A stretch of DNA of 43,795 bases from an uncultured Eubacterium sp. (GCA_900544285.1 UQUT01000014.1:1-43795); one strand, 5' to 3'; positions 15,851 to 25,341 are shown, counted from the first letter of the stretch. Program-made: numbers and translations. Notes: a model not told the origin generated them from the sequence alone.

Positions 15851-17694
15851 ACGCACGGAACACAAAAGATAAACAGCAATATGTTTCCCTTCCCTTCTTC
15901 GGACTGCCGAAGGTATTCAAATACATAAAGAAATACCGCAACTGGATAATCATAATGGTCACCTGCGGCGTGCTCGCGTCGGCGGGAGACATTCTTATTC
16001 CTTTCTTCCAGAGATACGCGCTCAATCATCTTGAAGACGGCGTTTTCATTGCAAACCTCGTCCCCTTCATACTGTTTTACGTGCTGACTCTCCTCGGAAA
16101 GATAATAACGGACTTTATCTCGTCATTCCTTTCGGGAAGGGTCGAGCTTTCCGTCCTGCGCGACCTGCGCAAGCTCAGCTTCGACCATTTGCAGACGCTC
16201 TCCTTCTCATATTTCAATCAGAACAGCGTCGGATATATTCATTCGCGCGTCATGAGCGATACAGCCCGCATAGGCGAGCTTGTCTCATGGGTCATAATGC
16301 AGGGTGTATGGAATTTTTCATATCTTATCGGCGTTGTAATCGTTATGCTTTCGATGAACGTAAAGCTGACATTGCTCATACTCGCCGTAATCCCGCTTAT
16401 AACCGTTGTTTTCGCGATATTCCAGAAGAAGCTCGTAAATGAAAACAGACACATAAGAGAAGTCAACTCAAAAATAACAGGCAACTTCAACGAAGGCATT
16501 ACGGGCGCGAAGACAATAAAAACGCTCGTCATTGAAGATAAAGTGGAGCGCGATTTCGTCCGCGACTCAAAGGAAATGAAGCGCAGCTCCGTCATGGCTC
16601 AGCGTTACCGCTCGATCCTCTCCGCAATGATCGGCTTTGCCTCGTCCATCGCGCTTGCGATAGTCATCTGGAAGGGCGGCGAGCTTTCGCTCATCGGCAA
16701 TGACGCCATCGGCTATATGGACGTCGGCACGCTTTCGCTTTTCATGTCATATGCGCTCGGTATTATCGAGCCGATACGCTGGATAGTTGATATGATATCG
16801 GATCTTGTCCGCGAGCAGGTAAACATCGAGAGACTGACAAAGCTCCTTGAAACAAAATCGGACGTTACCGACACGCCCGAGGTCATTGAAAAATACGGCG
16901 ACACGTTCTCCCCGAAAAAGGAAAACTGGGAGGAGCTGCACGGCGATATCGAATTCCGTGATGTTTCCTTCAAATATCCGGACGGCGACGAATACATTCT
17001 TGAGCATTTCAATCTGAAAATCCCGCAGGGGTCGAATATTGCAATCGTCGGCGAAACGGGAGCGGGAAAATCGACCCTTGTAAACCTTGTCTGCCGCTTC
17101 TATGAGCCGACCTCAGGGCAAGTTCTCATCGACGGCAGAGACGCAAGAGAAAGAAGCCAGCTCTGGCTGCACAGCAACATCGGCTACGTCCTCCAGACGC
17201 CGCACCTCTTCTCCGGAACAATCCTTGAAAACCTGCGTTACGGCAAGCCGGACGCAACTATCGAAGAGATCAACGAAGCTCTTCGCAGAGTCTCTGCGGA
17301 CGGCGTTGTCGCCAAAGCCGAAAACGGTCTTGACACCAACGTCGGCGAAGGGGGCGACCTTCTCTCGACAGGCGAAAAACAGCTCATCTCCTTTGCCCGC
17401 GCGATAGTCGCAGACCCGAAAATTCTCATCCTCGACGAGGCGACGGCATCCATCGACACGCTCACCGAGCAGAACATTCAAAAGGCGATAAGCGAGGTTA
17501 TCCGCGGCAGGACGTCAATCATGATTGCGCACAGGCTTTCAACAGTCCGCAACGCGGATATGATACTCGTCGTCAGCGACGGAAAGATCGTCGAGCAGGG
17601 AAATCATGCCTCTCTCATGAAACAGAAGGGTCACTATTACAACCTTTACACACGCCAGTACGAAGAAGACGCAACGAAAAACATATTGAGCTAA
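15847..17694 (+). CDS. ABC exporter half-transporter, BmrD-like (catalytic subunit)
   Basis: A 615-residue ABC exporter half with membrane domain (about 30-340) and nucleotide-binding domain. Walker A is VGETGAGKST near residue 400 and Walker B is ILILDE with the intact catalytic Glu531. Its signature reads LLSTGEKQ rather than LSGGQ. Together with Asp532 in the partner this makes one competent and one degenerate ATP site, as in BmrCD, TM287/288 and LmrCD. GGAGGTC ends 3 bases before the ATG, which overlaps the partner's TGA, so the two are translated together. A strong terminator follows. Acts in the cytoplasmic membrane. Confidence 0.93.
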   Translation: MNARNTKDKQQYVSLPFFGLPKVFKYIKKYRNWIIIMVTCGVLASAGDILIPFFQRYALNHLEDGVFIANLVPFILFYVLTLLGKIITDFISSFLSGRVELSVLRDLRKLSFDHLQTLSFSYFNQNSVGYIHSRVMSDTARIGELVSWVIMQGVWNFSYLIGVVIVMLSMNVKLTLLILAVIPLITVVFAIFQKKLVNENRHIREVNSKITGNFNEGITGAKTIKTLVIEDKVERDFVRDSKEMKRSSVMAQRYRSILSAMIGFASSIALAIVIWKGGELSLIGNDAIGYMDVGTLSLFMSYALGIIEPIRWIVDMISDLVREQVNIERLTKLLETKSDVTDTPEVIEKYGDTFSPKKENWEELHGDIEFRDVSFKYPDGDEYILEHFNLKIPQGSNIAIVGETGAGKSTLVNLVCRFYEPTSGQVLIDGRDARERSQLWLHSNIGYVLQTPHLFSGTILENLRYGKPDATIEEINEALRRVSADGVVAKAENGLDTNVGEGGDLLSTGEKQLISFARAIVADPKILILDEATASIDTLTEQNIQKAISEVIRGRTSIMIAHRLSTVRNADMILVVSDGKIVEQGNHASLMKQKGHYYNLYTRQYEEDATKNILS

Positions 17695-17696
17695 AG

Positions 17697-17725
17697 AAAA
17701 ACTCCCTTCGGGGAGTTTTTTCTTT
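17697..17725 (+). terminator. Terminator of ABC exporter operon
   Basis: 10-base arms AAAAACTCCC / GGGAGTTTTT around TTCG, followed by a T-rich tail. Confidence 0.92.
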
Positions 17726-17818
17726 CAGAATTGAAGAGACAAGAAAAACGGAACGGCTTTGCCGCATTTTATAAATTCGCGGCGGAAACGGGGACGCAGA
17801 GAAGCCTGCAATAAATCC

Positions 17819-17867
17819 CGCGCGAAGCGCACCTCTTTTCTTCACTCTTCACTATTCTCTTTTATCT
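17819..17867. repeat. GCGC hairpin and pyrimidine tract, second copy
   Basis: CGCGCGAAGCGCACCTC followed by a TTCACTCTTCACTATTC tract, related to the block at 9479-9530 and likewise abutting the terminator of a minus-strand gene. The rest of the spacer 17726-17818 shows nothing recognisable. Confidence 0.55.
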
Positions 17868-17900
17868 TAAAAAGCCCTCGCCGAAGCGGGGGCTTTGTTT
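17868..17900 (-). terminator. Terminator of murA
   Basis: Minus-strand hairpin with 11-base arms (AAAGCCCTCGC / GCGGGGGCTTT on the plus strand, one G-U pair) around CGAA, then a T-run. Immediately follows the murA stop. Confidence 0.88.
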
Positions 17901-19186
17901 TATCCGATCTTCATATCCGCGTCGTCCGGGGTGTTTATCTTTCTTATTCTCGCGCCGAGCGAGCGGAGCTTTGAAACAATATCGTCATATCCGCGCTCTA
18001 TGTAATGAACGTCTTCAATCTCCGTCCTGCCGTTGCACGCAAGTCCCGCAATTATCATTGCCGCGCCCGCGCGCAGGTCAACCGCTCTGACGCATGCTCC
18101 CGTCAGCACTCCGACACCTTCTATAACGGCGGTCTTCCCGTCAACCTTTATCAACGCACCCATTCTGCGGAGCTCGTCGACGTAGCGGAAGCGTCCGTCC
18201 CAGATAGTCTCCGAAATATGACTTGTGCCGTTTGCAAGGCACATAAGCGTTGCAATCTGCGGGTTCATATCGGTCGGGAAGCCGGGATACGGAAGAGTTT
18301 TGACGTTTGCCGCAAGCAGCTCGCCCCTGCGGGTGACCATGACAGCCTCGTCATATTCTTCAACCTCTGCTCCCATTTCGCAGACCTTCGCGGTGATCGC
18401 TTCCAGGTGCTTTGGGATGACATTGCTTATATAAACCCTGCCGCCCGTTGCCGCCGCCGCAACCATGAACGTTCCCGCCTCGATCATATCGGGGATGATA
18501 CTGTATGTACAGCCGTGGAGCTTTTCCACGCCCTTTATCTTTATAACGTCTGTTCCTGCGCCGGTGATGTTTGCTCCGCAGAAGTTGAGGAAGTTTGCAA
18601 GGTCAACTATATGCGGCTCCTTTGCGGCATTTTCAATGACGGTCACCCCGTCGCAGAGGACGGAAGCGATAATCGTGTTTATCGTCGCGCCGACCGTAAC
18701 GCAGTCAAAAAAGATGTTCGCACTTTTCAGCCCACTCTCCGTGACGGCTTCCATACATCCGCCGGAAACCGTGACCGTTGCGCCCATTGCTGTAAACGCT
18801 TTTATGTGCTGATCGATGGGGCGGGAGCCGAAGTCGCAACCGCCGGGCAGACCGACCTTTGCAGAGCCGAAACGCGCAAGGCAAGCCCCCGCAAGGTAAT
18901 ACGACGCGCGCATTTTTCTTGCGAGTTCAAACGGCACGACATTATTTTTGACGCGCCTTGTATCAATTTCAACGGCATTTTTGCCGATGGGGCGCACTTT
19001 TGCGCCTATGCTCGAAAGCATTTCAAGCGACTGTCTGACATCGCTTATCTTGGGAAGATTCTCTATAATACAGACGTCGCCCGTGGTTATGCATGCGAAA
19101 ATAACGGCAACAGCGGCATTCTTCATCCCGCTTATTTCCACCTTGCCGCTCAGTTTCACGCCGCCGTCGATAACTATCTTTTCCAT
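17900..19186 (-). CDS. murA: UDP-N-acetylglucosamine 1-carboxyvinyltransferase MurA
   Basis: First committed step of peptidoglycan synthesis: transfers enolpyruvate from PEP to UDP-GlcNAc in the cytoplasm. The 428-residue protein has the N-terminal GMKNAAV substrate motif (20-26) and the catalytic loop LPGGCDFGSRPID with Cys117, the residue attacked by fosfomycin. Length is normal. The frame stays open to 19258, but ATG 19186 is chosen because the family starts at MEKIVIDGG and GAAAGG lies upstream. It follows yycI on the same strand but has its own promoter in the gap, so it can be transcribed apart from the wal operon. Firmicutes often carry two murA paralogues; which one this is cannot be told here. 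Confidence 0.96.
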   Translation of the reverse strand: MEKIVIDGGVKLSGKVEISGMKNAAVAVIFACITTGDVCIIENLPKISDVRQSLEMLSSIGAKVRPIGKNAVEIDTRRVKNNVVPFELARKMRASYYLAGACLARFGSAKVGLPGGCDFGSRPIDQHIKAFTAMGATVTVSGGCMEAVTESGLKSANIFFDCVTVGATINTIIASVLCDGVTVIENAAKEPHIVDLANFLNFCGANITGAGTDVIKIKGVEKLHGCTYSIIPDMIEAGTFMVAAAATGGRVYISNVIPKHLEAITAKVCEMGAEVEEYDEAVMVTRRGELLAANVKTLPYPGFPTDMNPQIATLMCLANGTSHISETIWDGRFRYVDELRRMGALIKVDGKTAVIEGVGVLTGACVRAVDLRAGAAMIIAGLACNGRTEIEDVHYIERGYDDIVSKLRSLGARIRKINTPDDADMKIG

Positions 19187-19229
19187 GTGTAAAAACCTTT
19201 CTTGCCTGACGGAAAGAGTTCCTTTATAA

Positions 19230-19258
19230 ATTATATTGTATAACGCGACAAATTGCAA
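19230..19258 (-). promoter_or_regulatory. Sigma-A promoter for murA
   Basis: Minus strand TTGCAA (19253-19258), 17-base spacer, TATAAT (19230-19235), giving a leader of about 40 bases. Confidence 0.7.
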
Positions 19259-19266
19259 CAGTTTTT

Positions 19267-20190
19267 TTACTTTTTCACTCCGTCTATCATATTATAACTG
19301 TGCGCCGTGCCGTCCGAATAAATGAGGTTGATTACGGGAACATAATATTCCTTCCCGTCAGCCGCGCGGTAAACATCATATGAGTAATAAAGAGCGGAAA
19401 GTTCAAGCCGGTTTTTCGCCGCCACAGTCGACTGCGAAGGCAAATTTTCATCCGCCCAGCGCTTTTCGTCAAAAAGGACGGTGAGCAAGTCGACGCAGTC
19501 CGTTTTCAGCTTTTCCGTCGGCAGGAGGAGAGAAAATTCGCCTTCTCCGGAGATGACGTTCCCGCCCGCGTCGATGACAAGATAAAATGCCTGCGACGTC
19601 TGCATTTTCCCTATATACTGCAAAAACATCGCCGCATAATATTTTCCGTCATCCGTGACATAGAGACGATAAAGTCGGGCGCTCGTTTTTTCCGCCTTTT
19701 TGTTCTGCGGAAGCGAGTTTATATCGCCCGTGCGCATTGCCTTTTCCATCGCCGCTTCAAGCTTTTCGGAATAATTATCGAGCATGAATATTGCGGAGAT
19801 GTCATCCGAGCTCATAAGAGCCGTCGGCATGACGACGTCCTGCGCGGATCTGTATTCAAATGTGCCGTTCTGCGAAAAGCGATAACTGCCGCCCTGTGCG
19901 ACAAGCTCCTCCCCGTCACGCGAAACGTCGCCGAAAAGAGCACCGACGGCAAGCGCCAGCTCCTCTTCTCCGTAATTTCTCATATACGCGGGGACTGAAA
20001 CCTTTTTCGCCCGCAGATATTTCTCGCCGACGGAAAGTCCGCTTTCCGAAAGAAGCTTTCCGACCGACGCTATTTCGCTTTCCGAATAATAATTCATGCG
20101 CTTATACTGCCATCTGACCTCGATTCCGAAGAAAACATTCATGACAAGCAGCACGGCAATGGCAAAGATTTTGAGATTTTTCCAGCTCAT
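19267..20190 (-). CDS. yycI: WalK regulatory protein YycI-like
   Basis: A 307-residue membrane-anchored extracellular protein. One N-terminal helix (about 5-24, IFAIAVLLVMNVFFGIEV) is followed by an external domain containing the repeated beta-rich halves seen in YycI (YRLYVTDDGKYYAAMFLQ; SALYYSYDVYRAADGKEYYVPVINLIY). In Bacillus YycI and YycH bind WalK in the membrane and restrain its kinase activity. The start overlaps the yycH stop by one base (TAATG). Family assignment rests on topology, motif feel and position after yycH, so the gene symbol is reasonable but sequence divergence from Bacillus is large. Confidence 0.78.
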   Translation of the reverse strand: MSWKNLKIFAIAVLLVMNVFFGIEVRWQYKRMNYYSESEIASVGKLLSESGLSVGEKYLRAKKVSVPAYMRNYGEEELALAVGALFGDVSRDGEELVAQGGSYRFSQNGTFEYRSAQDVVMPTALMSSDDISAIFMLDNYSEKLEAAMEKAMRTGDINSLPQNKKAEKTSARLYRLYVTDDGKYYAAMFLQYIGKMQTSQAFYLVIDAGGNVISGEGEFSLLLPTEKLKTDCVDLLTVLFDEKRWADENLPSQSTVAAKNRLELSALYYSYDVYRAADGKEYYVPVINLIYSDGTAHSYNMIDGVKK

Positions 20191-21602
20191 TATTCAGTCA
20201 CCTCCGCCGCTTTTGCAAAAAGCCACGTCGCGCCGACGGATTTTTCCGTCCCGGGGACGGTATAAAACGGGACAAGCCTTCCGTCGCCGAGCTTTTCTTC
20301 GCCGTATATATCGGCATACCATCTGCGTGGACAGGCGCTGTATATCTTTGTCGACTGGAGGTCATAAACCGCCAGAGACGCAGAAACAAGCGTTTCCCCA
20401 CTGAATTCAAAGCGCAAAAGGTCGCTGTCACCGTCAAAAACAGAAATGTTATTGCATGAATATCCGAAAACAACCTCGGTATTTTTGCCGTTTTTATATA
20501 CGCCGCGGAGCTTTATGTCCGCCGGATCTCCCGCGCCGGATTCTTTTATCAGCTTTATCGCCATGCCGACGTAATCATAAATATCCGCGCCGCCGACGCC
20601 GGAATTCACCTTCACGCCGCCCGCGCTTCCCGTCACCGTATAGACGAGCTTTCCGTCGCGGCTGAGCCTTATGTTCTGTCCTTCCTCTATATATGAAACG
20701 GCACCGTCGCTTTCGTAATACTTTGCCGACTTTTCATAGTTTATGCCGAACGCCCCCGTCATGCGGGAGATTGCGGATTCGCTTTCCGTCATATCGCGCG
20801 CAACGACAAGCACCTCGGGCACGGAAAGACTCTCCGTTCTGACGGTCATACCGGCGTAACCGTCGGCATATTCGAATTCAAAAGAAAATGCCCCCGACAT
20901 ATTATATGAAAAAATTCTTTCTCTGTTAAAATACACGTCAAGATACGAAGACGGTATCAGATCGGATTCGAAAAGATAATATTCCCCATGACGGTTTCTC
21001 GCTATAACGGAGAAAGGATACAGCTTTGAAACGGTCTTTCCGCCGTTTATATCCGTTCCTTCTATCTCCGTCGGCTCGCCGGAGGGATATATTATCAGCT
21101 CGCTTATGAATTCATCGCCGATCTTCCCGGCGGGTGAGTCCGTAAAGGTCATAAAATATATCATCGACCGCGGCAGCTCGCCGCAAAAGCTCATATAAAC
21201 ATTGTCACCGGAAAGAGCTTCGCGCCACATTCTTTCCCCCGCGACTCCGGACAGCCCGGAGACCTTTCCGTCCTCGCCAAGCGTTGACACAAGATATTCC
21301 GAAAAGCTCTTATAGAGCGTACCGACCTTTGCGTCCTCCGTGTCCGAAAACATTCCGATATGCCTTCCGTCCGCTGAGCTGACGCCGATGAATTCCGGCG
21401 TGACGCAACCGGCGTCAAAATATTTTGCATATTCGTTCTTTGACGACTGATGCCTCAGCGACGCCATAAGCGACCTTGAAAGCTCGGCGCTCTGCACCTT
21501 CCCGAAGCCGAATATGTATATCGCGCAAAGACAGACAAGCGACACAAGAAGCGCCGCACAAACGACCGTTTTTACCGTTTCAATGGCTTTGTTTTCCTTC
21601 AT
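20190..21602 (-). CDS. yycH: WalK regulatory protein YycH-like
   Basis: A 470-residue protein with one N-terminal membrane helix (about 8-31) and a large external region, matching YycH in size and topology. It lies between walK and yycI, the order seen in Bacillus walRKHI operons. YycH joins YycI and the WalK membrane helices in a complex that tunes the kinase. The gap from walK is 39 bases. Sequence alone gives only weak motif evidence; synteny carries most of the weight. Confidence 0.78.
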   Translation of the reverse strand: MKENKAIETVKTVVCAALLVSLVCLCAIYIFGFGKVQSAELSRSLMASLRHQSSKNEYAKYFDAGCVTPEFIGVSSADGRHIGMFSDTEDAKVGTLYKSFSEYLVSTLGEDGKVSGLSGVAGERMWREALSGDNVYMSFCGELPRSMIYFMTFTDSPAGKIGDEFISELIIYPSGEPTEIEGTDINGGKTVSKLYPFSVIARNRHGEYYLFESDLIPSSYLDVYFNRERIFSYNMSGAFSFEFEYADGYAGMTVRTESLSVPEVLVVARDMTESESAISRMTGAFGINYEKSAKYYESDGAVSYIEEGQNIRLSRDGKLVYTVTGSAGGVKVNSGVGGADIYDYVGMAIKLIKESGAGDPADIKLRGVYKNGKNTEVVFGYSCNNISVFDGDSDLLRFEFSGETLVSASLAVYDLQSTKIYSACPRRWYADIYGEEKLGDGRLVPFYTVPGTEKSVGATWLFAKAAEVTE

Positions 21603-21641
21603 TTTCGCCCATCAGTCCTTTCTTTAAGGTTTACGCTGTTT

Positions 21642-23450
21642 TCAGACGCCCGCCGTCTCTGTTCCGAACTCGCCAGGAAGGTTTGCGACATAAGGCAGAC
21701 GGACATATACCGTCGTACCGCTGCCGACTTTCGATTCAAGCCAGATCTGACCGCCGTGTGCGTCGACGATCTCCTTTGCTATCGCAAGTCCGAGGCCCGT
21801 TCCGCCCGTATCGGAGGTGCGCGCCTTCTCGACCCTGTAAAATCTTTCAAATATTCTCGGTATGTCCTCTTCGGGAATACCCATTCCGTTATCCTTCACG
21901 CTTATGACAACGGAGTCCCCGTCTGCCTTTGCGGAAATATCGATTTTTCCGCCGTCCGGCGTATATTTGACGGCGTTCGCCACAATGTTTATCAGCACCT
22001 GCTGGAGCTTTTCCTTGTCCCCCGTGACGGGAGGAATATCCTCGTCGCAGTTGCATGTCAGCGTGTGCCCGTGGTTGCCGGCGTCAACCGCCATTATATC
22101 GTGCAGACGACGGCAGAAATCGCCGATGTCAAAGGTCTCAACCTTCCATGCCGTGCGGTTATTGTCAAGACGGGAAAGGACGAGCAGCTCGCTGACTATT
22201 CTCGTCATTCTGTCGCACTCTTCAACAGCCATCCGGAGGAAATTGTTCTTCGATTCCTCGTCCAGCTGAGGATATTCAAGCACCGTTTCGACAGCTCCCT
22301 TTATGCTCGTCAGCGGCGTGCGGAGCTCGTGCGAAACGTCCGCAACGAATTCCCTGCGGGATTTGTCAAGCTCGTATCTGCCCGTATTATCGTGGATAAC
22401 ACACATGATACCCGCGTTTTCGTCATCGCTCTGCGTATATCTGAATTCCGCAAAGGTTATATCAAGGGCTTTGCCGTCAAAAATGACGTCGCTTATGACA
22501 TAATTCTTACTTTCCCTGTATTTGCCCGAAACGTCCCTGTAATCAATCTGAAGAACCTTCATCATGTATGAGAAGGAAAAATCGATGTTTTCTTCATAAC
22601 CGAAGAGCTTTTTCGCCGTTTTGTTTATATGCATGAGCCTGCCCTGACTGTCAAAGGCGATGACGGCATCATTGAGGTAAAGGAAGAGCGTTTCAAACTT
22701 TTCCCTTTCCCCCGATATTTCGTCAAGCGTGCTTTTCAGCACGTTTTTCATGTTATTGAAGGTGACGGCAAGCGTGCCTATCTCGTCGCTCGAGCCGACC
22801 TTGACCTCCTCCGAAAATTCCCCCGCGGAAATTCTCTTCGCGCTGACCGTCAGCGCTCTTATGGGCGAGGTTATCGCCTTTGCGAGGAAGAACGAAAGCA
22901 CTATCGCGACAAGCATTCCGAAGAAGATTGACTGAACCGTTATCTGGAATATCATTTCGGAAAACGCGCGAACCTCCTCCTGCGAGTCCTTTACATAGAC
23001 AACGCAGCTTTTCCCGCCGTTTTCGAGATAAACGGCATAGTCTATATAGCTCGTCCAATATTCCTTTTCCCCGCCGACTCCGCCCGCAAGCGCGGTGACA
23101 AGGTTCGGAGTTATTTCAAGCTCCTTGCCCAGCTCCGTATCCGACCCTTCGAGCATTTCCCCGCTCATATCGAGGACGTAATAGTTTCTGTATTTGCTTA
23201 TGCCGAGCGTGCCGGAATACGCCCTGAGAATCTCATTCTGCTTTGCGGAGAAATTGTCGTCCGTCATTGCGGCGCGCAGTTCTGAGACAAGACTGCTGTC
23301 ATCCGCAAACGCCGCCTTCATTTCGCTCTGGAAGTCGCTCGAATAAAACCTGTTCGAGCTGAGTATGAGCACGGCGCTTATCGCCGCCATAAGAGTGATT
23401 GTGAAAACGACGAATATCAGAATTATTTTGAAATGCAGATTTCTGTACAT
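21642..23450 (-). CDS. walK: Sensor histidine kinase WalK (YycG/VicK)
   Basis: Senses the state of cell-wall synthesis and phosphorylates WalR. The 602-residue protein has two membrane helices (about 9-31 and 172-194) flanking an external sensor domain, a HAMP linker (about 195-245), a PAS domain (about 250-360), a HisKA domain with DVSHELRTPLTS (His374) and an ATPase domain with NIVANAVKYTPDGG, DNGMGIPEEDI and GTGLGLAI. This full TM-sensor-TM-HAMP-PAS-kinase layout is that of WalK. It follows walR by 18 bases. The operon context with yycH and yycI supports WalK rather than PhoR. Confidence 0.92.
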   Translation of the reverse strand: MYRNLHFKIILIFVVFTITLMAAISAVLILSSNRFYSSDFQSEMKAAFADDSSLVSELRAAMTDDNFSAKQNEILRAYSGTLGISKYRNYYVLDMSGEMLEGSDTELGKELEITPNLVTALAGGVGGEKEYWTSYIDYAVYLENGGKSCVVYVKDSQEEVRAFSEMIFQITVQSIFFGMLVAIVLSFFLAKAITSPIRALTVSAKRISAGEFSEEVKVGSSDEIGTLAVTFNNMKNVLKSTLDEISGEREKFETLFLYLNDAVIAFDSQGRLMHINKTAKKLFGYEENIDFSFSYMMKVLQIDYRDVSGKYRESKNYVISDVIFDGKALDITFAEFRYTQSDDENAGIMCVIHDNTGRYELDKSRREFVADVSHELRTPLTSIKGAVETVLEYPQLDEESKNNFLRMAVEECDRMTRIVSELLVLSRLDNNRTAWKVETFDIGDFCRRLHDIMAVDAGNHGHTLTCNCDEDIPPVTGDKEKLQQVLINIVANAVKYTPDGGKIDISAKADGDSVVISVKDNGMGIPEEDIPRIFERFYRVEKARTSDTGGTGLGLAIAKEIVDAHGGQIWLESKVGSGTTVYVRLPYVANLPGEFGTETAGV

Positions 23451-23468
23451 CTTTCGTCCTTTCGTCTC

Positions 23469-24188
23469 TTATGAGGGAATATAATAGCCCTTTGTACGTT
23501 TTGTGAGTATGTATTCCGGCTCTGCCGGCGTGTCCTCGATTTTCGAGCGCAGGCGCGACATCGTAACGTCGACCGTGCGTATTCCGCCGAAAAAGTCCTC
23601 ATATCCCCAGACCTTTTCAAGCAGCTCCTCTCTTGTGAAGAGCTCATCCGGATGCGAGGCAAGGAGCACAAGCACCTCGAATTCCTTTCTTGAAAGCTCA
23701 ATCTCGCGCCCGTCCTTTGTGACGCGGAAATTCTTTGTATCGATTCTGAGTCCGCGTATGACAATCATCCCTTCCGGAGGAGCGGGTTGCTTCATTTCAA
23801 CAAATTCTCCGGAGCTGCGGCGGATGTTCGCCTTCACTCTCGCGAGCAACACCTTGATTGAGAACGGCTTTGTGACGTAGTCGTCAGCACCGAGGTCAAG
23901 CCCCATGACCTTATCTATCTCCTCTTCCTTCGCCGTAACCATTATGATAGGCGTGGACAGGGTTTTTCTTATCTCGCGACAGACGGAAAAGCCGTCGCGC
24001 TTGGGGAGCATTATATCAAGAAGAATGAGGTCGAAATTGCCCGTCAACGCTTTTTCAAGTCCTTCATCGCCGTCGAAGGCGGTATCGCAAAGGTAGCCTG
24101 CCATTTTCAGATTGACCTCAAGCAGCATTGATATTCTCTTTTCATCCTCTATGACGAGTATCCTCTTTTTTGCGGAGTTCTCTTCCAT
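23469..24188 (-). CDS. walR: Response regulator WalR (YycF)
   Basis: OmpR-family regulator, 239 residues: receiver domain with acidic pocket (IEDEKR, 13-18), phospho-acceptor Asp58 in LILLDIMLP and the conserved lysine in TAKEEE, then a winged-helix DNA-binding domain ending in TKRTKGYYIP. In Firmicutes WalR controls autolysin and wall-turnover genes. The frame extends upstream to 24272, but the ATG at 24188 is preceded by AGGGGAAAT and gives the normal N-terminus. It begins 22 bases after the DUF3810 gene, so the operon promoter is upstream of that gene. Confidence 0.92.
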   Translation of the reverse strand: MEENSAKKRILVIEDEKRISMLLEVNLKMAGYLCDTAFDGDEGLEKALTGNFDLILLDIMLPKRDGFSVCREIRKTLSTPIIMVTAKEEEIDKVMGLDLGADDYVTKPFSIKVLLARVKANIRRSSGEFVEMKQPAPPEGMIVIRGLRIDTKNFRVTKDGREIELSRKEFEVLVLLASHPDELFTREELLEKVWGYEDFFGGIRTVDVTMSRLRSKIEDTPAEPEYILTKRTKGYYIPS

Positions 24189-24210
24189 AAAAATATTTCC
24201 CCTTCGTTTT

Positions 24211-25341
24211 TTATTTTGACGCGCCGTCGCCGTAAAGCATGTAGGCGCAGAGAAGGTCGACCACAAGACCATAGCTCTTTATCCCCGCCTCCTGCCCGTG
24301 CGAGGTGATATATGTGTCGTTGACTTTGTTTGATACCGTCGCCGCGACGTTATCTCTGTATTTATCGAAAAATACCGAATACGAATTCAGCTCGCGCTTT
24401 ATCTCTTCGGACATTTCCGAAATCAGCTTGTCATAAAGCTTCTTATCTGCGGAACAGAGCTTGTTTCTCACCTCGCAGAACATATCAAGATATCCGCTGT
24501 AACGGACATAGGGGTCGTCGCTCGATGTGCAGACGAGAAACGCGACAAAGTTTGCTTCGTCCTCCCTTGCAATCCCCCTCTGGTGTGCCATTTCATGCGC
24601 GGCGGAGCTGATGACGATGAAATCCGGATAATTTACGTTCACATTCGCCTCGCCCGTGAAAAAGCTGTAAACCCCTGAGGTGTGGGTATATGTCCACGGC
24701 TCGCTCAGCGCAACGGGCTTCGTGTTTGAACGAAAGCTCTGAAAGCACGGATATTTTTCGCTGACTTCTCGCCATGCGTCATTCAGTTTGTCATTCATTT
24801 CGGAATATGAAAAGTCCATGACGGAATACGTCCCGCGCGGATAAAAGACATTATCAAGCTCCTTTTCAGCGCCTTCCAGAAGCAGTCTTGCCGTATCATA
24901 AAGCTCTTCGGCGGAGACATCTTTTCTCTCCATTCCGAGTTTTTCGTCCATGGTCTTACCGTAATAGCCCGTGCCGTAACCGAAAACGAAAAGCGAATAC
25001 ACAAGCGATATTACCGCAAGCGTGCCGGAAGTGAACCTGATAAGCAAGCGAAGCGATTTATTTCCGGCTCTGACAATCAGCACAACGAGTATCAAAAGAA
25101 GCGCAGGCGAACAAAGGAGGAGCGTTTCCGCAAAGGAAAACGGCAGAAAATCGGTCATTTTCGCAAGGACAAGCCTTATAAAGGGGCCGGAGCCGTCATT
25201 TATCGCGTCGGCGAACGCCTTGTTTGATTTTGAAATAAGCTCGACCGCAAAAGCAGCGGCAAAGATGGCAAAAAGAACGATCGCCCAAACGGGAACCCAA
25301 TCCAGAAGACGGAATCTCCCGCTTTTGTTTCTGTCTTTCAT
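24211..25341 (-). CDS. DUF3810 membrane zinc metallopeptidase-like protein
   Basis: A 376-residue protein of the DUF3810 family. Three N-terminal membrane helices (about 13-35, 65-90, 97-125) precede a soluble domain with SSAAHEMAHQRGIAREDEANF. HEMAH is an HExxH zinc motif and the Glu after GIARED is a candidate third ligand, so a gluzincin-like peptidase is likely. Family function is not established. ATG at 25341 is preferred to the ATG at 25347, which lies within GGGAGGGATG. It is the first gene of the operon that continues with walR, walK, yycH and yycI, suggesting a role in envelope proteolysis or in WalK signalling; this is inference. Confidence 0.85.
   Translation of the reverse strand: MKDRNKSGRFRLLDWVPVWAIVLFAIFAAAFAVELISKSNKAFADAINDGSGPFIRLVLAKMTDFLPFSFAETLLLCSPALLLILVVLIVRAGNKSLRLLIRFTSGTLAVISLVYSLFVFGYGTGYYGKTMDEKLGMERKDVSAEELYDTARLLLEGAEKELDNVFYPRGTYSVMDFSYSEMNDKLNDAWREVSEKYPCFQSFRSNTKPVALSEPWTYTHTSGVYSFFTGEANVNVNYPDFIVISSAAHEMAHQRGIAREDEANFVAFLVCTSSDDPYVRYSGYLDMFCEVRNKLCSADKKLYDKLISEMSEEIKRELNSYSVFFDKYRDNVAATVSNKVNDTYITSHGQEAGIKSYGLVVDLLCAYMLYGDGASK

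Noticed and set aside
18005..19192. 395-codon open frame on the plus strand
   Set aside because: Reverse frame of murA; low-complexity Arg/Cys/His-rich product without motifs.
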